From Cristatella mucedo (lineage: Eukaryota; Bryozoa; Phylactolaemata; Cristatellidae), in assembly GCA_009760855.2 (NCBI GenBank), contig WPIO01000077.1, positions 1,833,001-1,897,000 of the forward strand: a DNA stretch of 64,000 nt. The letters are read 5' to 3'. The notes under the pieces are model-generated. The model did not search any database and was not told where the DNA came from. It worked only from the letters and a program-made list of their open reading frames with translations. The number at the start of each line of letters is the position of its first letter. Positions within the stretch are counted from its first letter, which is position 1. This document shows positions 45,185 to 57,960 of the stretch, in pieces. The position numbers and the translations under genes are program-made.

Positions 45185-47150
45185 CTCACTCATGCATGGG
45201 ACACAGTGGCTGACTCAAGACGCCGACTCTACTCGCTGTACGCGAGCCAGTGTGATGGGCCCATGGCATCGAAAGCACCTATTAACGGTTGCTGGCAGGT
45301 GGTTATCGGTTAGCCACGGTTGCCAATGGCGGCCGAGGAATTAAAAGGACAGCTTTTGCGTGCAGACGGTAGCTACTTCCAGACAACGAGCCAGTTCTCT
45401 TTCGAAAGTCAAAGGTCAGTGAGAGCAGCTCGCCAGCAGTTCCGATTGGCCAGGAGGTTGCAAGTCACCTGGCACTGGCCGACGGCTCGAGCCGGGTGTA
45501 AGGAGACACCCTCCCACCAGGAAGGCATGCGCCGATACACAAACGATGAAAGGCAGAAACCAACGAGGGGGCTTGAACACTGGTGCGTTATGTCAATACC
45601 GCACAGCCGTTCTCCCCAGCGTCCAGTTTAACACTTCGTGCACCTGTCCATGCTCACCCTCCAGAAATATTAAATCATTCAACCACAATCCCATATGAAT
45701 AAATATAACCATTAACCCGCAATAAACCCTAAACCTCCCTAAACTAACCTTTGTAAAACAATAAATCATTCAACCAAATCCTATATAACCCTTAAACCAA
45801 AAAGCCAAAAAACCTCAATATCCCATAGAACCACACTGGATTGGCATCCCTGCAGCTATGGCTACCGACCCGTGGTGCTCGCTCGACGCCTCGTGGAGCC
45901 TGTCCCGGCCGGTCTCGAATATCGTCGAAGCGAACTGCAGCTCCACAATTTCTCATCACTTTTGTTAGTGGTGGGCTTGGGAGCCATTGGTGCCCGGGTG
46001 CCGAGGCCAAGGGGCGCCACACGCTAGCTAGCGTACGTTTTTTGCGTTTCTGCTGGGGTGCACCTATTTTGCAGCAATTTTCGACCACGTGAGGGGGCGC
46101 CATTTGTAGCTTTGTCCCCAGGCGCTGCCACTGTCTTTGAGCCGCCTGCTACAGCCTCGTTGCTGAGCTTACGCATCGAGCTGGGCAGACTGCTGAAGCA
46201 GCATGGCCGCCCTGCTGCTTCGACTAGAGCCTCAGCCGGTATCTGGTCCGTCCCCAGTGCGTCCCTCGCACAAGTAGCTTCGTCGGGCGGGTGCCGATTG
46301 CCAGAGCTGGCTCGGCCATTTGCTCGGACTTGCCGGAAACTGCCAGCCGACTGACGGTGCGGCTGATTGCCTTGCTTCCGAAATTTTCGCAGCCTGGCAT
46401 GCGATGATGGAAAGGAGTAGGCTAACATCACTTTCCTTGTTGACGAAGTAGCCGTGAATACATATAGATTCCGGCGAAACGGCCGGAGCTACGGAACCGA
46501 GTCCACTCCCGATGGGGTGAAAATAGCCGTGGCAATTTCCAACGGCTTCTTGAGTTTCGATATCAAAACTCAGTACGTTGTGCTGTTCACGGCTTTGCAG
46601 CTGCGGTCGCTCACACTCTACTTTTCGACTGTCGCCCGATCGGTCAGCGACCGGCCTTGACTTGCACCTCTGTGCCCTATTTAGGTCGGTCCTCTTCAAA
46701 GCACAAATCAGCAACTAGGAAAGAGTAAGTATTGGCTGTGCCAAGAGCTGCAAGCTGCCGGTCGACATCGACCCGAAAGAATGCTATATTAAGGTTCGCT
46801 CATTCGTCAGCTAAACGGCGCTACCAAGCTGCATGGAAACTATCTCCGGCCATCGTGAACTGACTTCAGACCTTTCATGTTGAACTGATTCATTTTCATT
46901 GGAGCTTGCTGCTAGTTCAGGGTGCCGACGGCCGAACCATAGACGCTCTAACTAAGTAGTCGGAGCATAGGTTAGGCGTCTGGTGGTTGGCAGAAGAGTT
47001 TCAATTTGCTGTTTAGGCTAAGGTAGAGCCGGATGGGCTTGGGTGAAGTTTGATTCTAGTGCAATAGCCACTGAGCCAGGACTATATATTATCTGTTGAG
47101 GGGGCATTCATTACCTGCAAAATGCTTCTGCATAAGATTTACTTGTAGGT
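45185..47150 (+). repeat. Repeat R1, copy 2
   Basis: It has the same order as copy 1 without the LINE or the 23755-24130 segment: the DSRRRLYS reading, GGCGGCCGAGGAATTAAAAG (empty LINE site), a short minisatellite (45660-45830), and the ~1.1 kb conserved block to ACTTGTAGG. Identity to copy 1 is very high at 46040-46700. Confidence 0.65.
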
Positions 47151-47749
47151 GGAGCAGTACCCGAAATAATAAAAATTATAATGCAGTCATATTATTTATT
47201 CAAAAAATCGGCAGTTGCTCTGAGAATGACATTAAGACTCAGTTTCGCTGCTAGTGACGGTAACGACGTAGGAACAGGACTGTTTCGATCGTTGTGATGC
47301 TACACAACTTGTTCACTGCACAACATCAGCATTTACAAATAAAAAGATAAAGGTCCGTTAATCTACCATTCCTGATCTAACGGTTTAAAGTCTACAGATT
47401 TCCCACCAACTGGCATCGTAGTCTAATAATTTGAAGTATCATTGTGTATTCCAACTTCAAGTATGTCGACATTAGCTCCAGATTATACTATTGAATTCTT
47501 TCTTGTGCCTGCAATTCTAGCTATTATGCAGTCAGATGCTCAATAATAGGTTCCTAATTTTATTGTCATTGTCTGTTATAATCCTTTTAAACTTCTTAAA
47601 TCAAATCGTAAAAATCTCTAAGTAACAATTTTAAAACTACAACTCGTCAACTCTGCCGGATCACCTATCTTTATTTTAACCGGATTACATGTTTCGTTAA
47701 TAATATATGTACTCTTAAATCAAATAATATTTTAATGGCTCTAGATAAT

Positions 47750-49960
47750 ACGTTATTGGAGCAGATCGGGGCATGTGTACCAGTAGTGGGAGTCATGTCC
47801 CCAACCAAAGGCAAGGTATCTCCCCCAACAGCACATTTATTGAATTTTCGCAAAGACTAATAGAACGAATGGCATGCAAACTTGCACGAACTAAAATGGT
47901 AACATACACAATCGTTTGATGTAACCATAGCAGCCGCATTGACCTTCTGATGACCTGTAAAACTAATGGTCACGTATAGCACTGAGGCTCAGCCGAATAA
48001 GGCTAGATCATCAAAGCAACTGATTCAATACCAGTCACTCTAAAAATACGGCAAATCCCTCAAAAGATGCATGACACTTGGGTTGGCATTAACACCATAC
48101 AGAACATATATATAAACTGACTCTTCAACTGTTGGCTGTCATCACAATCACAGTTCAAGCAGGCTTTGAGACAGGCACAACTCATCTACACACCCATGAT
48201 GCCTAGGTGAGCAGGCAGGGGAAAGTGATGGCAGGTGAGCCCAACCTATAGTCAACATTACACGTCTACCGGTCTAGTTGTGACAAAACTGTAGAATTGA
48301 TGACAGAGTACCGCTGTTGGGAAATCAATCAGAGAAGCCAACTTTAGCTGCAGACGCATGGAGGTGGTGACATACAAGCTCGTGGTACTAGCTTTGTCGT
48401 CGTGCAACTTTGATGCACATACTTAGGAGCACGTAGTCCAAATTTTCTGTAGATTGCATAACTATTAGCCTAAATGTGGTTTTTAGGACGTGTGAGTGAA
48501 ATGATGACAACGGCCCTAGCATGACAAACAAGGCCAGTTTGGGATCAAAATAAGTCTAGCTGCCAATAAGTCCAATATGCACGCGAGAAGGCTGGAACGA
48601 CATGTAACTGCAGGCATTCGTAAATTCCGAAAATTTAGCCTGATCAGATCATTATCTTAGGACATATGACATAAGCGAGAGCAGGCATTTGACTGTCATT
48701 CGCATGTGACCTGAGAACCCGAAGCGACAGCAGTACGAAAAGCTATGCATCACACAAACAATTCAATAAACAGATAAATAAAGATCTTAGGAATAGGTCG
48801 GCCTATAAAAAACCTTGTTTAGTGCTATGTTTATGCGGGCAGTCGCGCAGAGATCAAGACGGCTCAGGCAGATGCCGTTTATTAAGGAAAACCGGAACCG
48901 AGCAGCTCGGCCAGCACGCTGGCTTGGAAGCAGCTGCTGCATGTGGGTCCGCTGTTCTCGCCTCAGCGGCTTCCGCCGGAGTATTCCGTTTTCGCGGTTC
49001 AGCAGACCCAACATGTAGCCTCAGCCGAACATATCCACGATAGGTCCCTTACCACCGGCCCCGTCAAACACCGCTACGGCCGGGCGGCCGACCAGCGTTC
49101 GCCAATACAAATGGTAAACAAACTATAACGGCATACATGAGAACTTGAAATCACCTCAATCTCCTTGAATATAATCCAATCGACACTTTCAGACCGATTT
49201 CCAATAAACGACGCGCTAGGTCTATCCAAGTCACCGCGTTGACCGGCTGCCAGACAAAATACCACTAGCGGCTGATACCTCGTCTTAACTGCCGCTACGA
49301 CACAGAAACCGGATAAGCTGTCCTGGCATTCAGTAGATGCGGTGGTAATGGACTCCTTAGTTAGCGCGTCCGCGGCGGCTCTAAGTTATCAATACATTAT
49401 CCATAGCGATAGTCTATTTGCCGAACGATAGTCACTTCCCGTGTGTGAACTGACGTAAACGTACCCGCTTGGGTCCAGCGGTGAAGGTGCTCGCCCCGAC
49501 CAAGGTCTGGCTCAGTCCGTGGGCTCGAGCCCCGAGGCCTATGTGAAGCGCCTGAATAGACATTAGGTTCTCTTGGGGCGCTACACAAATGAATTGTTAA
49601 TTTTTTTATACCAAAGTAAACATATTTCTGGCAGGTAAATGAGCAGTTGGGGCTCTGGATAGCTACTTGCCAACAGGTTGCCTTTTTACTTCGGGGGCGG
49701 GCCAATGCCCTGGGCGATCTCATTTATGCTATTGGCGCTTATTTTGATCGTATTCTAACTACCAGTCGCGCCAGTTGACCTCGACGGGCTTGTAATAATT
49801 TTGAAAATGTTACGTCTTTTCACGCTTTAATGTCGTGTTCTGGGCGTGCGTTTACGGCTGTGTGGCTGACATTTACAGAGTTCACCAGCAAGCCGCGGTT
49901 CAGGCTCTCGTTTAAAAATGAAAACTATTTTGCTAAGCTCGATGTCTCATGTAAAAAGGT
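47750..49960 (-). repeat. Repeat R4, copy 2 (contains a SINE-1)
   Basis: Reverse-orientation match to copy 1: AATGGACTCCTTAG (49348), TTGAAATCACCTCAATCTCC (49147), TTGACCTTCTGATGACCTG (47940). Interrupted by SINE-1 at 49461-49615. The segment 48790-49015 has no counterpart in copy 1. Confidence 0.6.
49461..49615 (+). mobile_element. SINE-1 with target-site duplication
   Basis: Head GGGTCCAGCGGTGAAGG, B-box GGGCTCGAGCCCC, full tail hairpin, then GAATTGTTAATTTTTTT. GTAAAC occurs on both sides (49455-49460 and 49616-49621), while the uninterrupted R4 copy at about 29715-29770 has it once. Confidence 0.85.
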
Positions 49961-50054
49961 CTTACACAACAATTTTACCGACCGTATTCCAGTCATCTTT
50001 CAAGCACCGAAATTTAGGATTGCAGTTGTAACTAGTTTATCTTTTAACGCCAAG

Positions 50055-50165
50055 CTGGTTTGGTAAAGCAGTTAAGGTGCTCGCTTCGACCGAGGTGTGG
50101 CTAAGAACATGGGCTCGAGCCCCGAGGCATAAATGAAGCGCCTGAATTGAGATTAGGTTCTCGTC
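50055..50165 (+). mobile_element. SINE-1, tail cut short
   Basis: GGTTTGGTAAAGCAGTTAAG head, GGGCTCGAGCCCC, GCGCCTGAATTGAGATTAGG. It stops inside the hairpin at TTCTCGTC, about 50 bases before R3 copy 3. Confidence 0.75.
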
Positions 50166-50214
50166 AGCTGTGTTAAGTCCAACATGGACTCATGCATATA
50201 CTTGTTTTCATGAT

Positions 50215-51095
50215 ATATATATATATATATTTATGTATATATGTGCGTTTGTGTGCGTGTGCGTGCGTTTGCATGTGCGTGTATGTGTGCGTGTGTGCGT
50301 GCGTGTGTGCGTGCGTGTGTGCATGCGTGTGTGCGTGCGTATGTGCGTGCGTGTGTGCGTGTGGGTGTGTGCGTGTGGGTGTGTGCGTGTGGTTGTGTGC
50401 GTGTGGGCGTGTGCGTGTGGTTGTGTGCGTGTGGTTGTGTGCGTGTGGGTGTGTGCGTGTGGGTGTGTGCGTGTAGGTGTGTGCATGTGGGTGTGCGTAC
50501 GCGAGCGTGTACGCGCTTAAATTGAATAATATTTAGTTGCTCTAGCAATTAACTTATTGGAGCGTAATTTTATTTAGCAAGGCAATCAACTGCAGAACTA
50601 ATTGCACTTATTACTTCAGTGATACCCGCAGCAAGTTCTCTAATCCAAAGTTGCCATTTGTGTTTTTCTTCACGATAACTTATTAGCATTATTGAAACAC
50701 TGTTAACTCCATCTCCAGTTGTTCCTTCAGTTTCCTGTACTCTCTGCGTTGTAATATTACTTTATGATCTGCAGTTTTGACCCGGCGCGCTTCACATCAC
50801 TATCGTCGCACTTTTTATAAGTGGTTCTAAGCAAACCAGTGACTCCGACTATATCGTAACAGTTTATCTCATGTGATAATCCGCTTGGCAGTCTCTTTTC
50901 AGACGGTAATCCATATGCAAAACTGAGGCTCTCTCCATGGAGCGCTAGCCAGGAGCTCGCGCTAGACACAACCAGAGGCGACGGGCCGCGAGTGCCCAGC
51001 GGAAGAGCGGCTCTTGGAGCACGAGAGCTGACGAGAGATAATAATAGTAATAATAATAATACGTTTAAATAGAGCCCTCAGAAAACTGAAGTATA
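50215..51095 (-). mobile_element. Repeat R3, copy 3, ending in (CA)n(AT)n
   Basis: The minus-strand order is the same as in copy 1: L2-like tail (51030-51095), body, coding remnant (REYRKLKEQLEMEL, then REEKHKWQLWIRELAAGIT and SAVDCLAK with a stop), GCAACTAAATATTATTC, then a long (GCACAC)n/(CA)n array and (AT)n. It is better preserved in coding sense than copy 1. Confidence 0.6.
50239..50512. repeat. (TGTGCG)n array at the end of R3 copy 3
   Basis: TGTGCGTG and TGTGGGTG hexamer-type units over ~270 bases with higher-order repetition. ORFs read through it are artefacts. Confidence 0.95.
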
Positions 51096-51109
51096 AGGCG
51101 AGAGGCTCC

Positions 51110-53960
51110 GGCAAGGCTCTGGCTTTACCACTATTTGTTGCGCTATTGAAATGATCTTCGGGAAAGAAATCTGTGAGTAAAGTCTGCGGGAAAGTCTATG
51201 CAGCGTAACCTGCGTTTACACGACAGACTTTTCCGCCGATCTTGGATATATTTACACAGACTTGGGCTACAACGTCATCATACATCCTAACATTTTGGGA
51301 GAAGGAGCCAAGTCTGTATACGCATCGGCTGGAGAATCTGTCTCAACTTTTGTACCCAGCCGACCAATCAAAACCCCAGAGCTCACCACAAAACCCCAGT
51401 GCTCACCTTACAGTTAATACACTATGCCCATAGGAAACAGTTAACTGTCTCAGTGGATTGACTTATAAAAAGGTGATTTCAAAAACTAGTTAATATGGAT
51501 AAACAACATTTAGCACCCCTAAAGGTAAAAATTACCATTAAGAAGCAGATGAAAACAGGCCTCAAAATCTAGGAATCTGCAGAGTGCAGTTGCAAAACGA
51601 TATCAAGTGGAGAGAGGGCTGAATAAGTGCCTTATGAACCTACAAGAAGGTCGGTTAACTGTTTACACACTGTAGGGGTTGCGGTTGTGTAAATATGCCT
51701 ACGTATTTCAGAGTAATTCGCTTTCAACGTGCAAGCAGAATAGAGCGTTACAGTGCACCCTCGATTATGGACGATAAGCGTAACAGCTGAACCTGGATTT
51801 CAAGCCACGAGCTTGGCAGCTGAATTAAATCCGGGCCACAAATAAAATGGTCACTATAAGTCAGTGCTTAGGAGCAGCACGATGTACGATTATGTATGAT
51901 CGAGATTGGTGTACAACGTCTTACCTGGCTACCATGTGAGGCACCGGCCTGACCACAGTCGCTCTCTCTTTGAGCGACGGTCTGTTGGTCGGTGAAGCGT
52001 AGCACTAAGCTCGAGCCTGTAAACGAGTCAGCCGGAAGTTGCTTGTTGTATCATGCGGCATATTTATTGTAGTGTTTGTGCTCTCTCTACTATGGTGTTG
52101 TTGCTAGCGCTGCGTTCGGAACATCGAGGGCTGTATGGTTCTCTTAGGTGTATTGCGAGCATCAGGTCTTTGCACGAGGCAGGAATGGTGCAGTAACCCG
52201 GTCCATTGATTGCTGCGTGGTCACAACAGCATGCTGAGAGGTGAATTTTGTACTAATATGGTGTTGTATCGATGGATGTTTAGGCTTTATTACTCTTGTT
52301 GCTTAAATAAGCTGCTGCTGTCTGCACTACCTCAGTAAGGCCATCTGGTCTGAGTTACCACTGGTCGGACGATTGTCCATTTGAGCTGAGTTGACTGGAG
52401 CATAGATTGGTGGCAAGGTAGACTGCCCGTCATTTTGTTCTCTGTTTAATAGGTGTTCATTGGTCTGACTGAGATCATTGTATTTTTAAGATTGCGCGGG
52501 AGTGTTAATTTTTATGTAATTAAAAGTGACGCATTTTACAAGTACAAATAAATAAGATTCAGCAACTTGGGACAGTGTGTAACGTTAAAAAGGTTCGGGA
52601 GGCAAACGTTAGTATATAACCCACAGCCAATGAAAACAACTTATGCTATGACAAACCAGAAAGTGCTGCTGTGAAAGCTGCAATGTCTTGGTCGATCATA
52701 TGTGCAGCAAAGACGCTGGCTTCAAAAGATAATGCATTAATTGTACATTTGGCGATGACGTTTACTGATCTAGAATTGTGTCTGATCAGGATTGGAATAT
52801 TTGAACTTGTCAGTGCCATGCAGTTTTATCGCCAGAAGTGTTCTTAAAGATTTGCAAACGCTCAGAAATTTATAATAGAATAAAATGTTAAAAGGTTCCA
52901 GTTACGACAGTCTTGCATGAAGTGAATTGTCGTAGTCTCGACGTGTTGTAAGACACGTGTCAACTAATTTGTTTTATGTCGTTCTCTTACATTAGCAGGC
53001 TGTGATTTTGGTTACGCTCAGTTATAATTTGGCTGGCTCAACAGTGGAGGCAATTCGCTCATTGATAAACGAATCTCATGGGGATAGCCTGCCTGTATCA
53101 CGTGAAGTCACTGGAGTGACTCTATAAAATGTTGTACCTGAAGGCTAACGAATTGCATGAGTCACCAAGCTGGTCCATAACTATTCGGTAGACATTATCG
53201 TCGTTTAGCTAAAAGAACAAAAGAGGGTAACTGCAAATCCCATGCAGATGCCGTCAATGCTGGCTGAAATGTAATTAAGTGAGTCGCATGATGTTGTGGT
53301 TCAGAAAAGGAAATTACTAGGTGAAACTCAACACCCTTAAAATCATTACTCGAATTAATGAGATCATGTTCGCGTAAACCATCTGATTACTTAAATAATG
53401 AATCCTGGAGGATGATTCAGAAGATTCTTGAGGAATGTTCTGTAAAGAACTTTTAAGGTGCCTATATTCTGGCTAGCACAGGGGAATCGAACGTACTGAA
53501 TGGTGTGCATAAAGGATGTATACGGTTAAGTTTGAATAAAGTGAATGCACATGTGCATGTGGCAAATTGAAGTGGCTAGTTTTTCTTCTAGGGGTATTTT
53601 AATAGTGAACGTAACAGATGTGCAGTCGGTAATTCGGGAAAGAGAATTTTTTGAATCTGAATTTGAATCTGCGTTTGTAGTCACATAAGTTGCCTGCCAA
53701 CGACGTATTAGCTGCTAGTTGTCAATTCTTGCTTACTCCGACCAACCAAAGTGTGCAACTATATTGAGAGTGCAGGTCACTCTAGTAAATGCGTAGTTTA
53801 TACCTGAAATGTTGTCCTGCGTTATATTACTTAGTAGATAAGATGCATTTTTTTTAGAAATGCCTGAAGAGGTCCAAGCGCTGCAGCATAGAGTGCCACA
53901 TCCGATGGTGGTTGTGTAAAGACGTACGTCAGTAAAGGAAGTGGCACGTGCTTCTACAAG
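51110..53960. other. No recognisable gene or repeat
   Basis: AT-leaning single-copy-looking DNA with few ORFs. It could be an intron or intergenic spacer; I see no RT, transposase or SINE motif. Confidence 0.4.
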
Positions 53961-54070
53961 CAAATCCTGTCATCGATGTTAGCACCACTGTAGTGCAAAG
54001 CAGCTGTTTGCCACATTGAATGCGTGCCAATCATTATTAAATGTGTGGCAGTGCTTTTGTTCACTAAATA

Positions 54071-55100
54071 ATGGCTTACCTACTTAGCAGTGCCGTTCGA
54101 CAAAGAGAAGCCTTCGAAAGAGGAGCTCGAGAGGCGGACTACCCGGTCAACTCGTACAGGCTATATGCTAGCCAAACTACAAAAGCATTTAAGATGGTTG
54201 TAACAGTGGTTGTTGTGGTCTTTGATTGCAGCAACATACTTGAAGGGCCATGCTTAACACCTATCTTCATTGGCCGGGCCATAGACGACACAGCTGGCAA
54301 TATGTGTGTGCTGGGCCTTTGCAAGATTAGGTAGTATATAGCTCCTGCTTCTTTTGAAGTGCCAATAAGCATTCGCAAACTTGTTATTTCAATGCAATAA
54401 ACATAATTTGTGCAGCGTTTTCTAGAGGTAAAAGACAAGTTGTTGCTTGTCCAGTGTGAGACAGCAGGCATAGAAGCCGTTATGCTGCTAAGGTATAAAA
54501 ACGGCCACGACTGCTGCTCCAACTTCCATCTTTCCCAAAATTACATTATTCGACATTTTTCAACGAGTTTTCCATCGACGGTGGGGAGAAATTCTCAGCT
54601 TCAGCGAACCTTGAATATTTGCTCAAGAGATTTGTCCCAAAAGTAAGCTAGATGTTGAATCCAAAGTATTACACAGAGTGAGGCTTTTGGTACAATGCTT
54701 AGCATAATGCTTTCAAGCACATGAAACCATTTCATCGTGGTCTACCGTTGCACGTGTTGTAGTCTATCTTGTGTATATAAATAAATAAATAAATAAATAA
54801 ATATATATATATATGGTGTGCGATCAGGTTACAACCTAAAATGGAAATACAACAGTCTTAATCCACCATGACATGGCCTATGTCTTTCTAGGAGAAACGG
54901 AAAGCTATTAATGCTGTTGCTTCTGCAGCACCAGCAACATCAAGTACCGAAACTATCCTAGCAGAGACGGCAACAAATGTGGCAAGTGATGATGCCGAGG
55001 TCTACAATTCCCATGAGAAGAATAAACGAAGTCAACATAACCAGTTACACATTCCTGTTCAGCAGCGCATTTCAATTTGTACTTTCACCATGCTGTCTTA
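54071..55100 (+). CDS. Possible multi-exon gene of unknown function
   Basis: Three stretches look like exons. The first is an open frame from ATG 54071 (EAFERGAREADY, SYRLYASQTTK) running on to GPCLTPIFIGRAIDD. The second is 54418 to about 54493, encoding RFLEVKDKLLLVQ between TTTGTGCAG and AAG|GTATAA. The third is 54892-55100, opening directly after TCTTTCTAG with EKRKAINAVASAAPATSS and continuing to TAA. The composition is more protein-like than in most frames here. The phases do not join cleanly with the sites I can see (exon 2 ends in phase 2, while the best terminal frame needs phase 0), so the model is tentative. No family is recognised. Confidence 0.25.
54777..54815. repeat. (AAAT)n(AT)n microsatellite
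   Basis: AAATAAATAAATAAAT then ATATATATATAT. Confidence 0.95.
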
Positions 55101-55439
55101 ATTATAGGCTAAAGCAGCTGCACTTATTATGGCATGCATATACATTGACGTCTGAAACGGCCTGACTAATAAGCTTTTCACAGAGCACTTTAGCTGTCAG
55201 ATAATATAGACTAACTTAGCTAAACCTTCGAGTTTGTTCCAATCGATAGAGCTCTCTGTACTATTGTATGCAAGGGCCAGCTCCTCGTGCAGCAGGGGCG
55301 AAGTCCTAAAATTGAATTGCTCAAACCAAACTACTAACTATAAGCATACGTAAGATTACCCAGACGTTGGAAACCTATTTTTTATTTGGGGTCCGGCCAG
55401 ACTATATGCAGTGGCATCTGATCCGAATTTCGGAGTCTA

Positions 55440-55690
55440 GCTCCAAGATGAACTTTTAATAGACGACCACATCAAGTGCTCACTCAAGACAGCCCTACTT
55501 CCACCTCCATAGCATTGCCGAAATTAGGGCCTTCTAAAGACATAAATACTGCACCCAAGTTGGTCCATGCATTTTTAGCATCTTGTCTCGACTTCTGTTG
55601 CTCTCTCTACTCGCAGGTTGTCAGGTACTTGCATCTGGTGCTAAGGTGGAAAATTGCGACTAGGCACGTCTGTCGTGGCCGTTGAAGCTG
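55440..55690 (+). mobile_element. L2-like LINE C-terminal fragment, degenerate
   Basis: It reads ELLIDDHIKCSLKTALL and then, in another frame, KLVHAFLASCLDFCCSL, matching the SLDDHI and LVHALVTSRLDFCNSLL blocks of the copy at 14200-14360. Confidence 0.55.
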
Positions 55691-55834
55691 CCACATACAA
55701 AACGCCTATCTCGGACCGTCACACGTTTCCTGTCAAACAACCTAATGCTAATGGCCGCTGCTGCAAGATCATTATTCGTTTGCAGGCTCCCCCTTCTGTT
55801 CTCGCTCCACTCTAACTATAATAATAATAATGAT

Positions 55835-55995
55835 ACCTGTAATAATAGCTGATTTAACAGCTTCGCTTAATATATCGGCAAAAGAGCCTTGACGGCTGTC
55901 ACCATAGCTTGCAGTTGGAAATAAAGGATCGCCCACTGCAAGATTCGTACCCATGGCTTTTGTTCACTAGCCTAAAAAGCGTAAGACTCAATCCA
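55835..55995 (-). mobile_element. SINE-2, near full length
   Basis: Shares AATAATAGCTGATTTAACAG, GAGCCTTGACGGCTGTCACC and AATAAAGGATCGCCCACTGC with the copy at 41425. The tRNA part is diverged. Confidence 0.65.
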
Positions 55996-56968
55996 TACTG
56001 ACGTCACGGCAATGCCTGACTGGACATTTTAAAAGAAGCTAACGCAAACCTGCCTGCTTAAGCACTTTTTAGGTCCATGTGACTTGTCACTTAGTGAAAA
56101 ACATTTAATAGTTTGACACTCTTCATGTCCTGACTGGACATGTTTCCTTTACCGTATTTGTAAAGTACTTACAACAAGATTAAGTTATCACAGCTCCTAA
56201 TACAAACATAGTATCGCCATTATTATTCTTACTATTGTTAGGACGATCGAGATCTAGTGGCCAGCTAGACGTGTACACCACCTAGACAACTAGACATGTA
56301 CGTCTCAAAATGTCTCATACGATCCATGTTACTCAGCCAGCAGTTCCGCTGAGCCTGAGGTGGAAATGCTCGCCACGACCAGCTTATAGCCGTGCGACAG
56401 TTGATGCTGCGTACTTGGAGTGACCTTGGCAGATGCATTTCGCTAGGGTCGCCAGCAGGCCCGTAGCCACGTACACGTGGCCAGGCTAGGCCGCGCCTGA
56501 GCATATGCAAAAAGCATAGGCAAATTTGCCTAGGCACCTTAATTTGCCTGTGCCAGGCCGGTAGTAAGCCTAGGCCCTGACCTGCTTGAGTGGGTCTGGG
56601 CCTGGGTCGATTTGGAGAGGGGACGAAGCACCCCGGGGATCACTGCCAAGGGCAGCGGCCCCGTGGCAGTGCAGCAGTGGCTCGGCTGGGCGTGCCAGGC
56701 GGTTATGCCATTGCCACTGTCCTTTGGATCATTCTCTGTTTTCTCCAGTATTCTGAATTTTTTTCCACTCGCCAGCGAACCTTCAAGCTGCTCGTCTATC
56801 AGGGTCTATTCCTTGTACTGACTGTAAACTATAGCTTTGAACTGTACTCCGTATGGGCTCCCGTTCAGTTTGGACAGTCGCTGTGCGATCGACGATTAAT
56901 GGTGCTTTCGTTGCACTTCGCGTCGAGCTCGTGCATGGCCGGCCGCACATGCATGCAGGGAGCTTAGA

Positions 56969-57090
56969 ATACATACAATAATGCGTTTGTTTAGCACACT
57001 CGGAGAACTTAATCACTTTCTCTACGCACTTTACAGACGCTGTAAAGAAAGCATGACCAAACAATTATTGTAACATTCGCAATGTCATCA
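56969..57090 (-). mobile_element. Short L2-like LINE 3' end
   Basis: Minus-strand tail with GAGAACTTAATCACTTTCTC and the following LINE terminal sequence. The (ATT)n tail is reduced to ACAATAATG. Confidence 0.55.
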
Positions 57091-57314
57091 AGTATAAGAT
57101 TGCTTGAGCGGAGAGCTTGAGCTGGAGAGAAGCAGATAAGACGGGACTAGAGGACGAAGTGGAAGAGAGAACGAGAGCGAGGTGAGAACATACGTGCCCA
57201 TGTAAAAGCGAGCATAGGCGTAGGGAAGTGGGCCGAAGGGCACTGCAAAGCCCTTTGAAGAGATCCGAAGGGGTTTTGGCAGTAGGCTTGGCGTGTGATC
57301 AAAGCCTCGACAAG

Positions 57315-57435
57315 CATGCTATTACTCACCATTCAATCTCGTTTCCCTTTGCAGCAAATGTCAAGCGCCTAGAAAGAGATTGAGTTCTCTGAGGGAGCTT
57401 TGTCAAGTGCATTATTATTATTATTATTATTAACC
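57315..57435 (+). mobile_element. Very short L2-like LINE 3' end
   Basis: Only the terminal part is present: CTTTGCAGCAAATGTCAAG, then the hairpin with AGAGATTGAGTTCTCT, then (ATT)n. Confidence 0.65.
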
Positions 57436-57779
57436 TATCTGTGACGGCTGCATCTTGTGGGGCTAAGCCATTCCTGGCGGTAATCCTGGCTATTGTGTGC
57501 AGGTTTGCCATTGTATTGCCGTGGGACAATACCGACCCAATTTTGCACGGGCATCGGCGGTCGTGTGAAGCAGGTCTGCTGGATATCGGACGGCTCAGCC
57601 GCACAACGAGTGGCTGCTGTGCTTCTGCGTCTGGCAATTGGCAGACCGAGAGAATGGGAGAGAAAGAGCGAGGAAGAGCGAGAGGGAGAGAGACAGAGAG
57701 AGCTCGGAGGGATTGATGGCTTATTGCAACGCCTAAGTGCACGTCGTGTACCACTTCTGTCGCTTTGATGTTCGATGCA

Positions 57780-57960
57780 ACCGCCGTTGCTCGCCTTCTC
57801 CACTGCAACTGCATCGATCGGCTCTCGTTCTAATTAGCCTTGACCCGAGCGTCGCGGCCGAGTCCAGCTTTCGGATTATTGCAGACAGAGAGCGACTTGG
57901 AACTCGTCTGCTTAAAAAAAGAAGGTGCAGAGCTGGGTGCCCTGCATTTCAATAATCAAA
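57780..57960 (+). repeat. Repeat R2-related fragment
   Basis: It matches 20265-20400 (reading VLISLDPSVAAESSFRII against VPISLDPSGTAEPCFQIF). No further R2 sequence is attached on the right. Confidence 0.45.

Noticed and set aside
50170-50548. Cys/Val-rich and His/Thr-rich ORFs
   Set aside because: They are products of the (TGTGCG)n array read in several frames on both strands.
57326-57814. 162-codon minus ORF
   Set aside because: It crosses a LINE tail with (ATT)n and a GA-rich stretch and has no recognisable domain.
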